A DNA stretch of 64,000 nucleotides, from NCBI GenBank assembly GCA_029252045.1, contig JAQXCD010000031.1, forward strand, positions 1 through 64,000, written 5' to 3'. Under the pieces are notes generated by a model that was given only the letters and a program-made list of their open reading frames with translations, made no database searches and was not told the DNA's origin. The translations under genes were made by a program, and so were the position numbers. Below are positions 37,571-48,372 of this stretch, in pieces (position 1 is the stretch's first letter; every line of letters starts with the position of its first letter). This stretch comes from Sulfitobacter sp. Lineage in GTDB: Bacteria; Pseudomonadota; Alphaproteobacteria; Rhodobacterales; Rhodobacteraceae.

Positions 37571-39229
37571 TTAGTTTGCTTGACGGCGCAGGAATGCGGG
37601 GATTTCAATCCGCTCCTGCTCTGGATCGGCTTCCTGACGCGGCTGTGGTGCAGCAGCGGCTTGCTGGCGCTGGACCGGTGGCTGCTGGCGCGCGGGCTGC
37701 ATCGGGGCTGCCGCGCGGGGCTGCTGGGCCTCGGCTTCTTGCGTACCTGTCATACGGTTGATCAAAGAATTGATGCCGAAACGAGGGCGTTCGCCTTGTG
37801 CTAAAGGGGCTGCATGCTTCTCTGGTGCAGGCGCTGCAGCGCGGGGCTGTGCCGCTGGCTGAGCACGCTGGGCTGCAGCACGCAGACGCGCCATAGCTTC
37901 AGGTGACGGTGTACCTGGTGTCGGCGCACGCGGTGCAACAAAGGCTTCCGGCTCTGCTTCCAACTGCTCGTGCTGGGGCTCATAGGCCGCAGGCTCGGGC
38001 GTGTAGGCAGGGGGCGGCAGGTCTTCGACGCGGTCCTGTGCATATTCGTTGCGACGGCCCTCGAACAGATCACGCGAGCTTTCCGCACGCGCTGCTTCCC
38101 GTGGAGCGTCATCAAAGAAGCTTGGCGTGCGTGGCTCTTCACGTGCTTCTTGCGCGACAGGTGCTGCAGGTACAGGCGCCTCTTCTACAACTTCGTCATG
38201 TACTTCCTGCTTCAGAGGACGGGACATGGAGCGGCGCGGAACCGGCATATCGGTGTTCACGTCCAGCGCATCAATACCGGTTGCAACAACGCTCACGCGC
38301 ATCATGCCACCCATTGTTGTGTCCAGCGTGGAACCAACGATAATGTTCGCCTCGGAGTCGACTTCCTCGCGGATGCGGTTTGCCGCTTCGTCCAATTCGA
38401 ACAATGTAAGGTCTGCACCACCGGTGATGTTGATCAGAACGCCCTTGGCGCCGCGCAGGCTGATTTCGTCCAGCAGCGGGTTCGCAATGGCCTTCTCGGC
38501 AGCCTGAATGGCGCGATCTTCGCCTTCGGCCTCGCCTGTTCCCATCATTGCTTTGCCCATCTCGTCCATCACGGCGCGCACGTCCGCAAAGTCGAGGTTG
38601 ATCAGGCCCGGCCGGACCATCAGGTCTGTCACGCCCTTAACACCTTGATACAGAACATCGTCTGCCATGCTGAAAGCTTCGGTAAATGTGGTTTTCTCAT
38701 TCGCCAGACGGAAAAGGTTCTGGTTCGGAATGATGATCAGCGTATCGACAACCTTTTGCAGCGCTTCAATGCCTTCTTCGGCCTGACGCATGCGCTTGGC
38801 GCCTTCAAACTGGAACGGCTTGGTCACAACGCCAACGGTCAGAACACCCAACTCACGCGCGGCTTGCGCGATGATTGGCGCAGCGCCCGTGCCCGTACCA
38901 CCGCCCATACCGGCTGTGATAAAGCACATATGCGCGCCGGCCAGATGATCCACAATCTGTTCGATGCTTTCTTCAGCGGCGGCTGCACCAACGGATGCGC
39001 GAGCCCCTGCCCCCAGACCTTCGGTGACCTTGATCCCCAGCTGGACGCGGTTTGGCGCCTTGGCCTGCTGCAATGCTTGCGCGTCTGTGTTAGCCACAAC
39101 GAAATCAACACCGTCGAGTTCTTTTTCGATCATGTTGTTGACTGCATTGCCACCCGCGCCACCAACACCGAAAACGGTAATGCGTGGCTTGAGTTCTTCC
39201 TGTCCCGGCATCGAGAGGTTCAAAGTCAT
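37571..39229 (-). CDS. ftsZ: Cell division protein FtsZ
   Basis: The tubulin-like GTPase that forms the Z ring. The signature GGGTGTG is at 109-115 and the T7 loop near [11 protein letters not shown]. Residues 1-320 are the GTPase; about 330-540 are a proline, alanine and glutamine-rich linker; the end [13 protein letters not shown] is the conserved peptide that binds FtsA and others. At 552 residues it is far longer than the 383 of E. coli, as usual in alphaproteobacteria. The ATG at 39229 follows GGCGGAACCAAC. A GCCCGC/GCGGGC hairpin lies 22 bases upstream. Confidence 0.98.
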   Translation of the reverse strand: MTLNLSMPGQEELKPRITVFGVGGAGGNAVNNMIEKELDGVDFVVANTDAQALQQAKAPNRVQLGIKVTEGLGAGARASVGAAAAEESIEQIVDHLAGAHMCFITAGMGGGTGTGAAPIIAQAARELGVLTVGVVTKPFQFEGAKRMRQAEEGIEALQKVVDTLIIIPNQNLFRLANEKTTFTEAFSMADDVLYQGVKGVTDLMVRPGLINLDFADVRAVMDEMGKAMMGTGEAEGEDRAIQAAEKAIANPLLDEISLRGAKGVLINITGGADLTLFELDEAANRIREEVDSEANIIVGSTLDTTMGGMMRVSVVATGIDALDVNTDMPVPRRSMSRPLKQEVHDEVVEEAPVPAAPVAQEAREEPRTPSFFDDAPREAARAESSRDLFEGRRNEYAQDRVEDLPPPAYTPEPAAYEPQHEQLEAEPEAFVAPRAPTPGTPSPEAMARLRAAAQRAQPAAQPRAAAPAPEKHAAPLAQGERPRFGINSLINRMTGTQEAEAQQPRAAAPMQPARQQPPVQRQQAAAAPQPRQEADPEQERIEIPAFLRRQAN

Positions 39230-39402
39230 GTTGGTTCCGCCTGTTCTGCTCGCCCGCACCGCGCGGGCATTGTCCCAATTTTTTTTCTGACTCTAAACAC
39301 AGTGTAACCTGCCGTCACGCAAAAAAGGGCTTTTTGGCGCTAAATCTGGGCAGTTTTTCGCCCATTTTCACCGCATTTCGTCGTTAGCACCCCATTTAGG
39401 GG

Positions 39403-40737
39403 CTACCAGTTGTCTTTAAACCACTTCACAGCCCGCTTCAGCGACCGCGCAGGGTATCTGTCGGCAGGGATGTCGAAATCCCACCACTCATCCTGCGGGT
39501 GCGCCGCGAACAACGCGAGACCCACAGCAGACGAGAAGCCGGGGCCGGTTGCAGCCTGCGGCAAGCCGTGGACACGCAGGGGCCGACCAAGGCGCACCTG
39601 CTGGCCCAAAATCTTGCTGGCCAACCCGTCAAGCCCGGGAATCTGGCTGCCGCCGCCTGTCAGAACAATCTGTTGTGACGGCAAATGGTCAAAGCCGGCG
39701 GCGTCCAGACGGGCGCGGACTTCTTCCAGAATTTCCTCAACCCGCGGGCGCATGATCCCGATCAGCTCGGCACGGCTGGCGGTGCGGCGGTCATGTTCGT
39801 AATCGCCGGTCTCGCCGCCGATCTCGATCATTTCACGGTCATCCATACCCGTTGCATGCACGCCACCGTAGAAGGCCTTGATCCGCTCGGCGTTTGCCGT
39901 GGGTACCTGAAGGCCCATCGAGATATCGGATGTCACGTGGTCCCCGCCCATCCGGATGCTATCTGCGTAAATCATGTGTTTCTTGATAAAGATTGACACA
40001 CCCGTGGCACCGCCACCCAGATCAATACAGGCCGCGCCCAATTCCTGCTCGTCCTCGACGAGGCTGGAGATGCCGGAAACATAAGCAGACGAGGCAATGC
40101 CGGCCAGTTCAAGATCACAGCGCTTGATGCAATAGGCCAGATGCTGAACAGCCGCCGCATCCACAGTCAGCATGTGCAGATCAACGCTCAGCTCGTTGCC
40201 CAGCTGGCCACGCGGATCAATCAGACCGCTGCGATGGTCGAGCGCAAAATTCACCGGCTGTGCGTGCAGTACTTCGCGGCCCTCACCATATTCCGGCACG
40301 TCGCAACTGCTCAGCACCCGCGCCACATCATCCTCGGTCACTACCTGATCTTCCAGCGTCACCTGCGCATCAAGGCCATAGCTGCGCGGATCACCGCCCG
40401 CAAAACACGCAATCACATGATCAACGCGGATACCCGCCATCTTTTGCGCTGCCTGCAAGGCGGTGCGAATGGCACGCTCTGTTTCACCCATCGACGAGAT
40501 TTCGCCAAAGCGGACACCGCGCGAACGGGTTGTCGCAGCACCAATCACGCGGAAACCGGACTGGCCCGCCAGCGAGCCGATCTCGCCCTCATCACTCAGC
40601 CTTGCCGTTCCATCAAAGCGCAACACAAGTGCCGCAATCTTGGAACTGCCCACGTCCAGAATAGCAACCACACCGCGCTGCATCGCGATTTTGCGCATCT
40701 GTCTCATCGTGCGCTGGCTGTTATATAGATCATTCAT
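39403..40737 (-). CDS. ftsA: Cell division protein FtsA
   Basis: The actin-like ATPase that tethers FtsZ to the membrane. The phosphate loop AILDVGSSKIAALVL near residue 25, the second nucleotide site CIDLGGGATGVSIF near 240 and the adenosine motif LTGGGSQIPGL near 365 are visible; the last residues SLKRAVKWFKDNW form the amphipathic membrane helix. The start overlaps the ftsQ stop by four bases. A 173-base gap separates it from ftsZ. Confidence 0.97.
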   Translation of the reverse strand: MNDLYNSQRTMRQMRKIAMQRGVVAILDVGSSKIAALVLRFDGTARLSDEGEIGSLAGQSGFRVIGAATTRSRGVRFGEISSMGETERAIRTALQAAQKMAGIRVDHVIACFAGGDPRSYGLDAQVTLEDQVVTEDDVARVLSSCDVPEYGEGREVLHAQPVNFALDHRSGLIDPRGQLGNELSVDLHMLTVDAAAVQHLAYCIKRCDLELAGIASSAYVSGISSLVEDEQELGAACIDLGGGATGVSIFIKKHMIYADSIRMGGDHVTSDISMGLQVPTANAERIKAFYGGVHATGMDDREMIEIGGETGDYEHDRRTASRAELIGIMRPRVEEILEEVRARLDAAGFDHLPSQQIVLTGGGSQIPGLDGLASKILGQQVRLGRPLRVHGLPQAATGPGFSSAVGLALFAAHPQDEWWDFDIPADRYPARSLKRAVKWFKDNW

Positions 40738-41624
40738 TTGTTTTTTGCCCTAAACGCTGCCTGTTGGGCCAGCCGTTCTTCGGCAGCCTCTGTTGTCATT
40801 TGCACTGTTGGTCGGCGTGCCAGCCGCATGTCTACCCGTGCTACATCACGGGTCAGAATATCTTGTGCGCCTTCCAGCGCGATCACCCGCTCAAGCGCGC
40901 GCTGCGGCTCGACTTCGGGCAGCAGGATGCGCTGGTCACGGTCCAGCACCACATCCCAGCGGCGATCCCCCATGCGGACCAATCCGCGCAACCGCTCGCC
41001 CAGAGGGGCTGCCGCCTGCATCAGTTGGAGCGCCTCGGTCACATGTTCATTTGCACCCTCACCCGCAATCAGCGGCAGGTCGGGACGTGCGTGGCGGCTG
41101 GTTGCAGCGGCAACATAAGCGCCCGTCTCATCCACCAGTGCCAGACCATCCTCGTTGCGCCACAGCACAACGGCCTCACGTTGGGTCACATCAATTTGCA
41201 ACACCCCACCGGGGCGGATGCGTACTGATGCGGTTTTGACGGCAGAAATCTCGGTCACTTTGGCCCGCATGACATCCAGATCCAGATCAAAGCTGGAGAT
41301 CGGGAAATCCATCGGCAGTGTTTCGCGGATATAGATGGCCAGCTCGTCCTTGACGCCATCAATCGCCATAAGGTTAACCATAAATTCCGGGCGCGTCTCG
41401 ATGCTGGCACGGGCTTCGGCTACGGCTACCTCGATGGCCCCGCGACGGGCATCATCGGCCAGATACCATGTGCCTGCTAGCAGCGTGATGCAAAACGGCA
41501 CCCCCGCGCGCAAAGCAAGACGGATGCCCGGTGTCAGCATCAGGCGCTGCATACGCCATGCCCAGCGGGACGGTGCCGGATCGGCGCGGCCTACCTGTTG
41601 CTTTTTCCGTTTCACCGCGCGCAT
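40734..41624 (-). CDS. ftsQ: Cell division protein FtsQ
   Basis: A bitopic divisome protein that bridges FtsA/FtsZ and FtsL/FtsB. The 296 residues begin with a basic cytoplasmic tail (MRAVKRKKQQ), one helix at about 35-55 and a periplasmic POTRA-FtsQ domain. ATG 41624 follows GAGGATGCCTC; the longer in-frame start has no site. The start lies inside the end of ddl (13-base overlap), so the two are coupled. Confidence 0.95.
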   Translation of the reverse strand: MRAVKRKKQQVGRADPAPSRWAWRMQRLMLTPGIRLALRAGVPFCITLLAGTWYLADDARRGAIEVAVAEARASIETRPEFMVNLMAIDGVKDELAIYIRETLPMDFPISSFDLDLDVMRAKVTEISAVKTASVRIRPGGVLQIDVTQREAVVLWRNEDGLALVDETGAYVAAATSRHARPDLPLIAGEGANEHVTEALQLMQAAAPLGERLRGLVRMGDRRWDVVLDRDQRILLPEVEPQRALERVIALEGAQDILTRDVARVDMRLARRPTVQMTTEAAEERLAQQAAFRAKNK

Positions 41625-42529
41625 GAGGCATCCTCTACCATCCAGTGGCACAGTTCGGGAAAGCTCATGCCCGTGGCCTGCGCCTGTTCCGGTGACAGCG
41701 ATGTGCCTGTCATGCCGGGCTGGGTGTTTGTTTCCAGCAGGATCAAGCCATCAATACCGCGCGTCTCGTCCCAACGGAAATCCGTCCGGCTGACGCCGCG
41801 ACAGCCCAAAGCCTTGTGCGCCCGCACTGCATATTCGAGGCACAGATCAAAGATGTTCTGCGGAATATCGGCAGGCACGATGTGCGATGATCTGCCCTCT
41901 TTGTACTTGGCGTCATAGTCATACCAGCCGGTTGTGATGATGTCCGTCACGGTCAGGGCGCGATCACCGATCACTGTTGTGGTCAACTCGCGGCCCGGCG
42001 CGAAGGTCTCGACCATCACCATCTCGGGCATATTTGCATCCAGTTGCGGCGGGCCATTGGCCGCATCCGACACCAGATAAACACCAACCGAAGATCCTTC
42101 GTTGTTGGGCTTGACCACATAGGGCGGGGTCATCACATGACCGTCGCGCACCTGCTGGGCGGGCACAATAAGGCTCTCGACCACAGGCAAACCTGCAACT
42201 CGGAACATATCCTTGCTGCGCTGCTTGTCCATCGCCACAGCAGAGGCCAACACGCCGGAATGGGTATAGGGAATTTTCATCCACTCAAGGATACCCTGAA
42301 CGCAACCGTCCTCGCCCCAAGGGCCATGCAGGCAATTCAGCGCCACATCAGGCTTGAGCTGCTCCAGAACAGCACAAAGATCGCGGCCGGCATCGACCTC
42401 GATCACGTTTTGATAACCATATTCCCGCAGTGCAGCCGCGCATGCGCGTCCCGAACTGAGCGATACCTCGCGCTCAGCCGAGGGTCCGCCCATGAGTACT
42501 GCAACAGTCGGGTGTGTCCTGCTCGACAT
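41612..42529 (-). CDS. ddl: D-alanine-D-alanine ligase
   Basis: An ATP-grasp enzyme that makes the D-Ala-D-Ala end of the peptidoglycan stem. The 305 residues show VAVLMGGPSAEREVSLSSG at the start, the serine/lysine loop EGSSVGVYLV, and LLETNTQPGMTGTSL, with metal and substrate residues near the end. It is a DdlB-type gene in the wall cluster. ATG 42529 is chosen over one five codons upstream. A hairpin-rich gap separates it from murB. Confidence 0.96.
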   Translation of the reverse strand: MSSRTHPTVAVLMGGPSAEREVSLSSGRACAAALREYGYQNVIEVDAGRDLCAVLEQLKPDVALNCLHGPWGEDGCVQGILEWMKIPYTHSGVLASAVAMDKQRSKDMFRVAGLPVVESLIVPAQQVRDGHVMTPPYVVKPNNEGSSVGVYLVSDAANGPPQLDANMPEMVMVETFAPGRELTTTVIGDRALTVTDIITTGWYDYDAKYKEGRSSHIVPADIPQNIFDLCLEYAVRAHKALGCRGVSRTDFRWDETRGIDGLILLETNTQPGMTGTSLSPEQAQATGMSFPELCHWMVEDASCAR

Positions 42530-42550
42530 AACCCAGTGCCTCAATGTCCC

Positions 42551-42654
42551 GGGGCCTTAGGCCCCTTTTCTTATTATGGGGCCTTTGCGGCCCTTATCGG
42601 TCGTCTGTGCCGGTTGTCCGGCTTGTTTGATAGCTTTTGCCGGATTTTTCCGGC
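42551..42654. repeat. Row of four short hairpins between murB and ddl
   Basis: Four perfect palindromes follow each other: GGGGCC/GGCCCC (42551-42565), GGGCC/GGCCC (42579-42593), GCCGG/CCGGC (42609-42622) and GCCGGA/TCCGGC (42639-42654). Stems are 5-6 pairs with 3-5 base loops. The two pairs share stem sequence. They lie in the 147-base gap of an otherwise tightly packed cluster. Confidence 0.65.
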
Positions 42655-42676
42655 GAATACACCTGCAACGTGACGC

Positions 42677-43594
42677 TTATTTTTCGCCTATTCGCATTAT
42701 TTCCCACTGTAACGTGATACCGCTGGAATCGTAAACCTTTTTTCTCACTTCTTCGCCTAATCCTTCAAGGTCCGCAGCCGTCGCATCCCCTGTGTTGATC
42801 AGAAAATTGGCGTGCTTGGGTGACATTTGCGCGCCACCGCGCGTAGCCCCCTTCATCCCCGCGTCCTGAATGACCTTCCACGCCTTCAGATCGTGCACAT
42901 CATCTGCCCGCCCGGTTGAGCTGAAACCCGCCGGATTGCGGAACGTCGATCCCGCACTGCGGTCTTTGGTGGGTTGGGAGGCATCGCGTTTGGCCAGCTG
43001 GTCTTCCATACGCGCGTGCAGTTCTGCTGCTACGCCGCTAGGCGGCGCAAATGTTGCGTTGATGATAACAGCGCCCTCTGCAAGTGCACTTTGGCGGTAT
43101 TCAAACATCAGGTCTGCCGCTGTCAGAGTGACAAGCTCCCCTGCCCGCGTCACCGCTTGTGCACGCACAAAATGATCCGCCGTATAACTGCCGTAGCAGC
43201 CCGCATTCATCCGTACGGCACCTCCAATGCTGCCGGGAATGGTGCGCAGAAACGTGAGGTCCAGCCCCGCATCCGCAGCCTTGCGCGCCACATGCGCATC
43301 CAGTGCAGCGGCACCAGCGGTCACTTCACCGCCGTTTATCTCAATGCCGTTAAATCCACGGCCCAGCCGGATCACGACAGCGCGCAACCCACCATCGCGC
43401 ACGATCAGGTTTGAACCGACACCCATCGGGAACACCTCAACCGAGGCAGGCAGGTCACGCAGGAACGTTTGCAAATCATCCAGATCAGCGGGCTGGAACA
43501 GATAGTCGGCAGGGCCACCCACCCGCAGCCACGTCAATTCCGACAGGATACGGTCTGGCGTCAGTTTGCCGCGCGGTGTTGGCAGCGCGCTCAT
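42677..43594 (-). CDS. murB: UDP-N-acetylenolpyruvoylglucosamine reductase
   Basis: A flavoenzyme that reduces UDP-GlcNAc-enolpyruvate to UDP-MurNAc with NADPH. The 305 residues hold the FAD motifs [12 protein letters not shown] near 61 and [13 protein letters not shown] near 120, and the catalytic serine region [12 protein letters not shown] near 215. The YTADHF segment marks the type II form. Its start overlaps the preceding small membrane gene by four bases. Confidence 0.97.
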   Translation of the reverse strand: MSALPTPRGKLTPDRILSELTWLRVGGPADYLFQPADLDDLQTFLRDLPASVEVFPMGVGSNLIVRDGGLRAVVIRLGRGFNGIEINGGEVTAGAAALDAHVARKAADAGLDLTFLRTIPGSIGGAVRMNAGCYGSYTADHFVRAQAVTRAGELVTLTAADLMFEYRQSALAEGAVIINATFAPPSGVAAELHARMEDQLAKRDASQPTKDRSAGSTFRNPAGFSSTGRADDVHDLKAWKVIQDAGMKGATRGGAQMSPKHANFLINTGDATAADLEGLGEEVRKKVYDSSGITLQWEIMRIGEK

Positions 43595-43872
43595 TCCGGA
43601 TCAACCCTGCTATCGCGGAAACCGCGCACCATGCGGCCGGCAAACCAGCCCACGCCCAGTGCCGTTATGGCATACATGACACCGGCCGCATGCGCGGTCA
43701 GCGCCGGATTGGACAGAGGGTGCGCGTGAAATGCAAAATACATCCACAGCGTATTCAGCCCCAGCCCCGCCAGTGCCACCACGGCGAAAAGGCCAAACCG
43801 CTTTTGGTATCCGGCATAGCCACATCCGAACAACCACAGGGCAAGCACAGCAACAAGAAGATAGATCAGCAC
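43591..43872 (-). CDS. Hypothetical small membrane protein in the wall cluster
   Basis: A 93-residue protein with about three hydrophobic helices ([19 protein letters not shown] first), not recognised as a named family. It overlaps murB by four bases and begins four bases after the preceding DUF2484 gene, so it is part of the murC-murB transcript. A link to wall synthesis is suggested only by position. Confidence 0.75.
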   Translation of the reverse strand: MLIYLLVAVLALWLFGCGYAGYQKRFGLFAVVALAGLGLNTLWMYFAFHAHPLSNPALTAHAAGVMYAITALGVGWFAGRMVRGFRDSRVDPE

Positions 43873-43876
43873 CAGA

Positions 43877-44137
43877 TTACTCCGCAGGGGTTTTATTGCC
43901 GCCGCGGCTCAGCCAGCGGCCCAGATAGATGACCGGCCAACGCAGGACCGAACAGCCCCCCGCCAGTACCAGCAACCCGATCCACGGCCCATGCTGGAAC
44001 ACAACATAGCCCACAATCGGGATACCTATGGCAATCAGGATATAGGCATTGCGCCAGTGAAAATCACGGCTGGGCGTCATTGCCAGCACATTGGCAACCA
44101 GCGCCCAAAGGCACGCAAGGATCAGGGACAGGCTCAT
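43877..44137 (-). CDS. DUF2484 membrane protein (second copy)
   Basis: An 86-residue protein opening MSLSLILACLWALVANVLAM, with about three hydrophobic helices and the motif MTPSRDFHWRNAY near residues 20-32. This pattern is the DUF2484 family, known to me from Rhodobacterales wall clusters. Function unknown. It overlaps the first copy by four bases. Confidence 0.82.
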   Translation of the reverse strand: MSLSLILACLWALVANVLAMTPSRDFHWRNAYILIAIGIPIVGYVVFQHGPWIGLLVLAGGCSVLRWPVIYLGRWLSRGGNKTPAE

Positions 44138-44385
44138 TCAGGGATCTCCGGATGTTCGCCGCGCAGACGCGCCGCGATATAGCGCAGCGGGTTGCGGAAC
44201 ATGGATACAAAGGCGGCAAAGCCCAGCAAGGAATAGACCCAACCGTATTGCATGCCCGCCATGATTATCAGGACAGGTGCCGCCAGCAACAGGATCGACG
44301 CGGGAATAAACTGCCGCCGGATCGGCAGCATTGCAGTTGCAGCAGAGGCGAACACCCAAGCGATGGAAAGCCAGACAAGGGTCAT
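44134..44385 (-). CDS. DUF2484 membrane protein (first copy)
   Basis: An 83-residue protein beginning MTLVWLSIAWVFASAATAML with the pattern LPIRRQFIPASILL, and the same plan as the next gene: three helices and a basic, polar tail. The ATG at 44383-44385 is preferred; a longer frame reaching back into murC has no site. The two copies probably arose by tandem duplication. They sit between murC and murB. Confidence 0.8.
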   Translation of the reverse strand: MTLVWLSIAWVFASAATAMLPIRRQFIPASILLLAAPVLIIMAGMQYGWVYSLLGFAAFVSMFRNPLRYIAARLRGEHPEIPE

Positions 44386-44500
44386 ACCGCAGCCCTCCAC
44401 GAACGCCGCGAGACCCGAGGTGCGACCACCTCCGTAGCAATTTCCAGAACCGCCACAAAGGGCAACAGCCTCAAAACGCGTGTCATCCGGTCTACCGAAT

Positions 44501-45916
44501 TCACGCCGCAGCACCTTTCAGCGCACGCAGAGCGTCCGGCAGCCCGTTGGCCCAGCCGCTGATTGTTCCTGCCCCAAGGCAGACGACCATATCACCGGGG
44601 CGGGCTTGCTCGGCCACCAGACGCGCCAGATCATCCGGCCCGTCGACACGGCACGCATGGCGGTGGCCATGCTGGATCAGACCCGCCACAAGGCTGTCGC
44701 GGTCCGCCCCTGCAATCGGTTCTTCCCCCGCAGCGTAGACATCAGCGATGCCCACTACGTCACAATCGTTGAAACAGGCGCAGAACTCGTCAAAGTGGTG
44801 GCTCAGACGGCTGTAGCGGTGCGGCTGGTGCACGGCGATCACGCGGCCTTCGGTGGCCTGACGCGCGGCTTTGAGCACAGCAGCGATTTCAACAGGGTGG
44901 TGGCCGTAGTCATCAATGATCGTCACGCCATCAACTTCGCCCACCTTTGTGAAGCGACGGTTAACACCGCCAAAGTTCTTCAAAGCCGTACGAATTTCCT
45001 CGGCTTTCATACCCAGATGCCGCGCAACTGCAATCGCGCTGAGGGCGTTAGAGACATTGTGGTCCCCCGGCATTGGCAGTTCGCAATCCTTGATCACAAT
45101 GTCTTCGTTTTGCAAATTCACGTCAAAATGCGCAACGCCGTTCTTGTAGTGCAGCCCGACTGCCCGCACATCTGCCTGCGCATTAAAGCCGTAGGTGATC
45201 ACGCGGCGGTCGGTAATCTTGCCCACAAGGCTTTGCACTTCGGGGTGATCGGTGCAGCACACAGCCACGCCATAGAATGGAATATTGGACGTGAAATCCA
45301 GAAAGCCCTGACGCAGGTTCTCGATGGTGCCCCAATGCTCCATATGCTCGGGGTCGATGTTGGTCACGATGGCGATGGTGGCGGGCAAACGGTTGAACGT
45401 GCCGTCACTCTCATCCGCCTCGACGACCATCCACTCGCCCTCGCCCTTGCGCGCGTTGGAGCCGTAAGCGTGGATGATACCGCCATTCACAACAGTCGGA
45501 TCAAAGCCGCCTCCGTCCAGCAAGGCCGCGACCATTGTGGTGGTGGTTGTCTTGCCGTGGGTGCCTGCAATGGCGATGTTGGATTTCAGACGCATCAACT
45601 CGGCCAGCATTTCCGCCCGGCGCACAATCGGCAGGCCCTGCGCACGGGCGGCGTCCAGCTCGGGGTTGCCCGGCTTGATCGCAGAGGAGATCACAACAAC
45701 CTGCGCGCCCTCGATGTTCTCGGCCCGCTGGCCTTCAAAGACCTTCGCGCCCAGCTCAACCAGACGGTTGGTGATCGGGGTCGCCTTCAGGTCGGAGCCC
45801 TGCACAGTATAGCCATGGTTCAACAACACTTCGGCAATGCCCGACATGCCAATGCCGCCAATGCCCACGAAATGAATTGCGCCCACGTCTCCGGGCAGTT
45901 TGGTTGCGGCATTCAT
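44501..45916 (-). CDS. murC: UDP-N-acetylmuramate-L-alanine ligase
   Basis: Adds L-alanine to UDP-MurNAc in the cytoplasm. The 471 residues show the N-terminal UDP-binding loop [17 protein letters not shown] (15-31), the ATP loop [10 protein letters not shown] from 118, and the C-terminal domain with [12 protein letters not shown]. The start overlaps the murG stop by four bases. Confidence 0.98.
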   Translation of the reverse strand: MNAATKLPGDVGAIHFVGIGGIGMSGIAEVLLNHGYTVQGSDLKATPITNRLVELGAKVFEGQRAENIEGAQVVVISSAIKPGNPELDAARAQGLPIVRRAEMLAELMRLKSNIAIAGTHGKTTTTTMVAALLDGGGFDPTVVNGGIIHAYGSNARKGEGEWMVVEADESDGTFNRLPATIAIVTNIDPEHMEHWGTIENLRQGFLDFTSNIPFYGVAVCCTDHPEVQSLVGKITDRRVITYGFNAQADVRAVGLHYKNGVAHFDVNLQNEDIVIKDCELPMPGDHNVSNALSAIAVARHLGMKAEEIRTALKNFGGVNRRFTKVGEVDGVTIIDDYGHHPVEIAAVLKAARQATEGRVIAVHQPHRYSRLSHHFDEFCACFNDCDVVGIADVYAAGEEPIAGADRDSLVAGLIQHGHRHACRVDGPDDLARLVAEQARPGDMVVCLGAGTISGWANGLPDALRALKGAAA

Positions 45917-47019
45917 GGGGTAGGCTCCTTGGGGGTGGTGAGGGATTGGACCATATCAGCAAGCGTTTCCGCCGCTTCGGGTTTGCCAAGCGCAAGAGCG
46001 CCGTTGGCCATTTTGGTGGCGGCAGGGCCGTTCGACAGGATCATGTAGATATATTCGGCCAGGGCTTCCGGAGTGGCTGCGGCCTCAGTGACCATCACAG
46101 CGGCTTCGGCAGCGATCATGCCCTGCGCATTGGCCGTCTGATGGTCGCCTGCGGCAGCAGCAAAGGGGATCAGGATCGCCGGTCGGCCAATAACGGTCAT
46201 ATCCGCAATCGAGGACGCGCCCGAGCGGCTGATCACCAGCTGCGCCTCTGACATGCGGCGCGGCACGTCGTGGAAAAAGGCCTGCACATCAGCGTTGATG
46301 CCATGCTCTGCATAATACTCGGACACGCGGGTGCCGTCTTCGTCGCGGGCCTGATGGTTGACGCGTATGTTGCGCAACATCTCCATCGGCAGCGAGGCGA
46401 TGGCAGGCGGAATCACATCGCTGAGGATACGCGCGCCCTGCGAGCCGCCCATCACCAACAGCTCCATCGGGTAGTCACCCGGCGCTATATAGCCGGCCCC
46501 TGCCCGCTCCAGCACTGAAGCCCGCACAGGATTACCGACATGCACACCCTCAACGCCTTCGGGCAGCGCCGTGGGCCAAGTGCCACAGGCCACACGGTCC
46601 ACTCGTTTTGCAAAAATTTCGTTTACACGGCCCAGAACGCCGTTCTGCTCATGGATCATCCGTGGACGGCGCAGCAGCCATGCTGCCCCCAGCGCCGGAA
46701 TGGTCGGATATCCGCCAAAGCCCACAACCACAGAAGGTTTGTCGCGCAGCATACGCCATGCAGCCCCAAGTGTGCCCGCAGCAATACGAAACGGCACCAG
46801 CGCCTTTGCCAGCAGACCGCCGCGCGCAAAAGTTGCACTGTCGATCTGCTCGATCTCCACCGCATCAGGGAAGCCGCCCGTGTAGCGCGCGCCGCGTGCA
46901 TCGGTGCTCAGCTTGACGCGCCAGCCGCGCGACAGCATCACCTCTGCCAGTGCTTGGGCAGGAAACATATGCCCACCCGTGCCGCCAGCAGCGATCACCA
47001 GAAGCGGCGCGGCACTCAT
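45913..47019 (-). CDS. murG: UDP-GlcNAc transferase to lipid I
   Basis: The glycosyltransferase on the inner face of the membrane that turns lipid I into lipid II. The 368 residues start with the glycine loop [17 protein letters not shown] near residues 10-26; the C-terminal half has [13 protein letters not shown] and [23 protein letters not shown]. It overlaps ftsW and murC by four bases each. Confidence 0.98.
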   Translation of the reverse strand: MSAAPLLVIAAGGTGGHMFPAQALAEVMLSRGWRVKLSTDARGARYTGGFPDAVEIEQIDSATFARGGLLAKALVPFRIAAGTLGAAWRMLRDKPSVVVGFGGYPTIPALGAAWLLRRPRMIHEQNGVLGRVNEIFAKRVDRVACGTWPTALPEGVEGVHVGNPVRASVLERAGAGYIAPGDYPMELLVMGGSQGARILSDVIPPAIASLPMEMLRNIRVNHQARDEDGTRVSEYYAEHGINADVQAFFHDVPRRMSEAQLVISRSGASSIADMTVIGRPAILIPFAAAAGDHQTANAQGMIAAEAAVMVTEAAATPEALAEYIYMILSNGPAATKMANGALALGKPEAAETLADMVQSLTTPKEPTP

Positions 47020-48182
47020 GACCGGCTCCGCGACAGGAGTGCGCTGATCTCGCCCTGCGGACGTGAACGGGTAAAGGCCAGCAACATGCCCAACGCAATC
47101 CCCGACGCAATGACGGAAGAACCGCCGTAGCTGACAAAGGGAAGCGTCATGCCTTTGGCGGGCAGCAGCCGCACCGCCACACCCATATTGATCATCGCCT
47201 GCACACCAAAGGTGCAGGCAAGGCCGGTCCCCGCAAGACGGATAAACGGATCACGTTCGCGCACCAGCCGGAACAGAGACTGCACAACAATCAGCGTATA
47301 GAGCGCGATGATGCACAGCACCAAAACCAGCCCGTATTCCTCTGCCGCAACTGCGATGATAAAATCGGTGTGCGCATCGGGCAGCGACCATTTCACTTCG
47401 CCCTCCCCCACGCCAACGCCGAACAGGCCACCTTCGCGGATCGCGTTGGTGGCATAGCCCAGCTGGGTTGTGGGGTCGACATCCGTGCTCAGGAAGCCAT
47501 CAATACGGCGGGCAAAGTGCTCGGAGCTGGAGTAGGCAACCGTACCGGCCAGCACCACCAGCCCCGCCATGCCGACCAAAAGCACCATCGGCGCACCGGC
47601 GACAAAATACATCACACCCCAGCCAAACAGCACCAGACAGGCCTGACCAAAGTCCGGCTGCAATGCCAGCATCAGCACAATTGTGATGCAAAGGCCAAAG
47701 GACCACGCCTTGCCCGGAGGGCCGTTGATCTCAAGGCTCGCGGCCATCAGCCACGCCGTGACAACCACAAAACCGGGCTTGAGAAATTCCGAAGGCTGCA
47801 CAGAGGCAAAGCCGAGACTGTACCAGCGCATCGCACCTTTGCCAAAATCGGTCCCGAAGAAGGGCAATCCCATAAGCGCGATAAATGACAAACCAAAGCC
47901 CACAACGGCGAGCCTGCGCACCACCGTCGGCGACATCATCGATGTCAGCAGCATGGCTATCATCGCCAACCCGCCAAAAAACGCCTGACGCTGGACATAG
48001 TGGAAAGGATCAAAGCCGTTCTTCTCGGCCAGCGGCGGCGACGCCGCAAGACCCAGCAGCATGCCAACGGCAAACAGCATCAGAATGCAGGAGAGCGCCC
48101 ATTTATCGAGCGTCCGCCACCACTTGGGGAGAATTGGTTCGCCGTCCCGTACGGGTACCGCGCCATAGACCATTTCTGTCAT
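47016..48182 (-). CDS. ftsW: Cell division SEDS protein FtsW
   Basis: The septal peptidoglycan polymerase that works with FtsI. The 388 residues form about ten membrane helices; [12 protein letters not shown] and the C-terminal [19 protein letters not shown] are SEDS signatures. The ATG at 48182 ([10 protein letters not shown]) is chosen; the frame is open further upstream but without a site. It is divergent from a flavoprotein gene, so it probably starts a new transcript with murG and murC. Confidence 0.97.
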   Translation of the reverse strand: MTEMVYGAVPVRDGEPILPKWWRTLDKWALSCILMLFAVGMLLGLAASPPLAEKNGFDPFHYVQRQAFFGGLAMIAMLLTSMMSPTVVRRLAVVGFGLSFIALMGLPFFGTDFGKGAMRWYSLGFASVQPSEFLKPGFVVVTAWLMAASLEINGPPGKAWSFGLCITIVLMLALQPDFGQACLVLFGWGVMYFVAGAPMVLLVGMAGLVVLAGTVAYSSSEHFARRIDGFLSTDVDPTTQLGYATNAIREGGLFGVGVGEGEVKWSLPDAHTDFIIAVAAEEYGLVLVLCIIALYTLIVVQSLFRLVRERDPFIRLAGTGLACTFGVQAMINMGVAVRLLPAKGMTLPFVSYGGSSVIASGIALGMLLAFTRSRPQGEISALLSRSRS

Positions 48183-48372
48183 GGATATGTGCCTTACACT
48201 GCCTGCCTTGCCCCCTTTTCGGAGGTCTGGCTGCAAGTGTAGCGCGAAAATCCCCCCGCGGCTAGAGTCTTTGCTGTGTTTTCCACAGGCAATTACCGCG
48301 CCCGTGATTGCCAAAGCGGTAGCGGCGAATGGACCGCTTGACCGCACGGTTGTGATAAGGCACCCCAACCGC

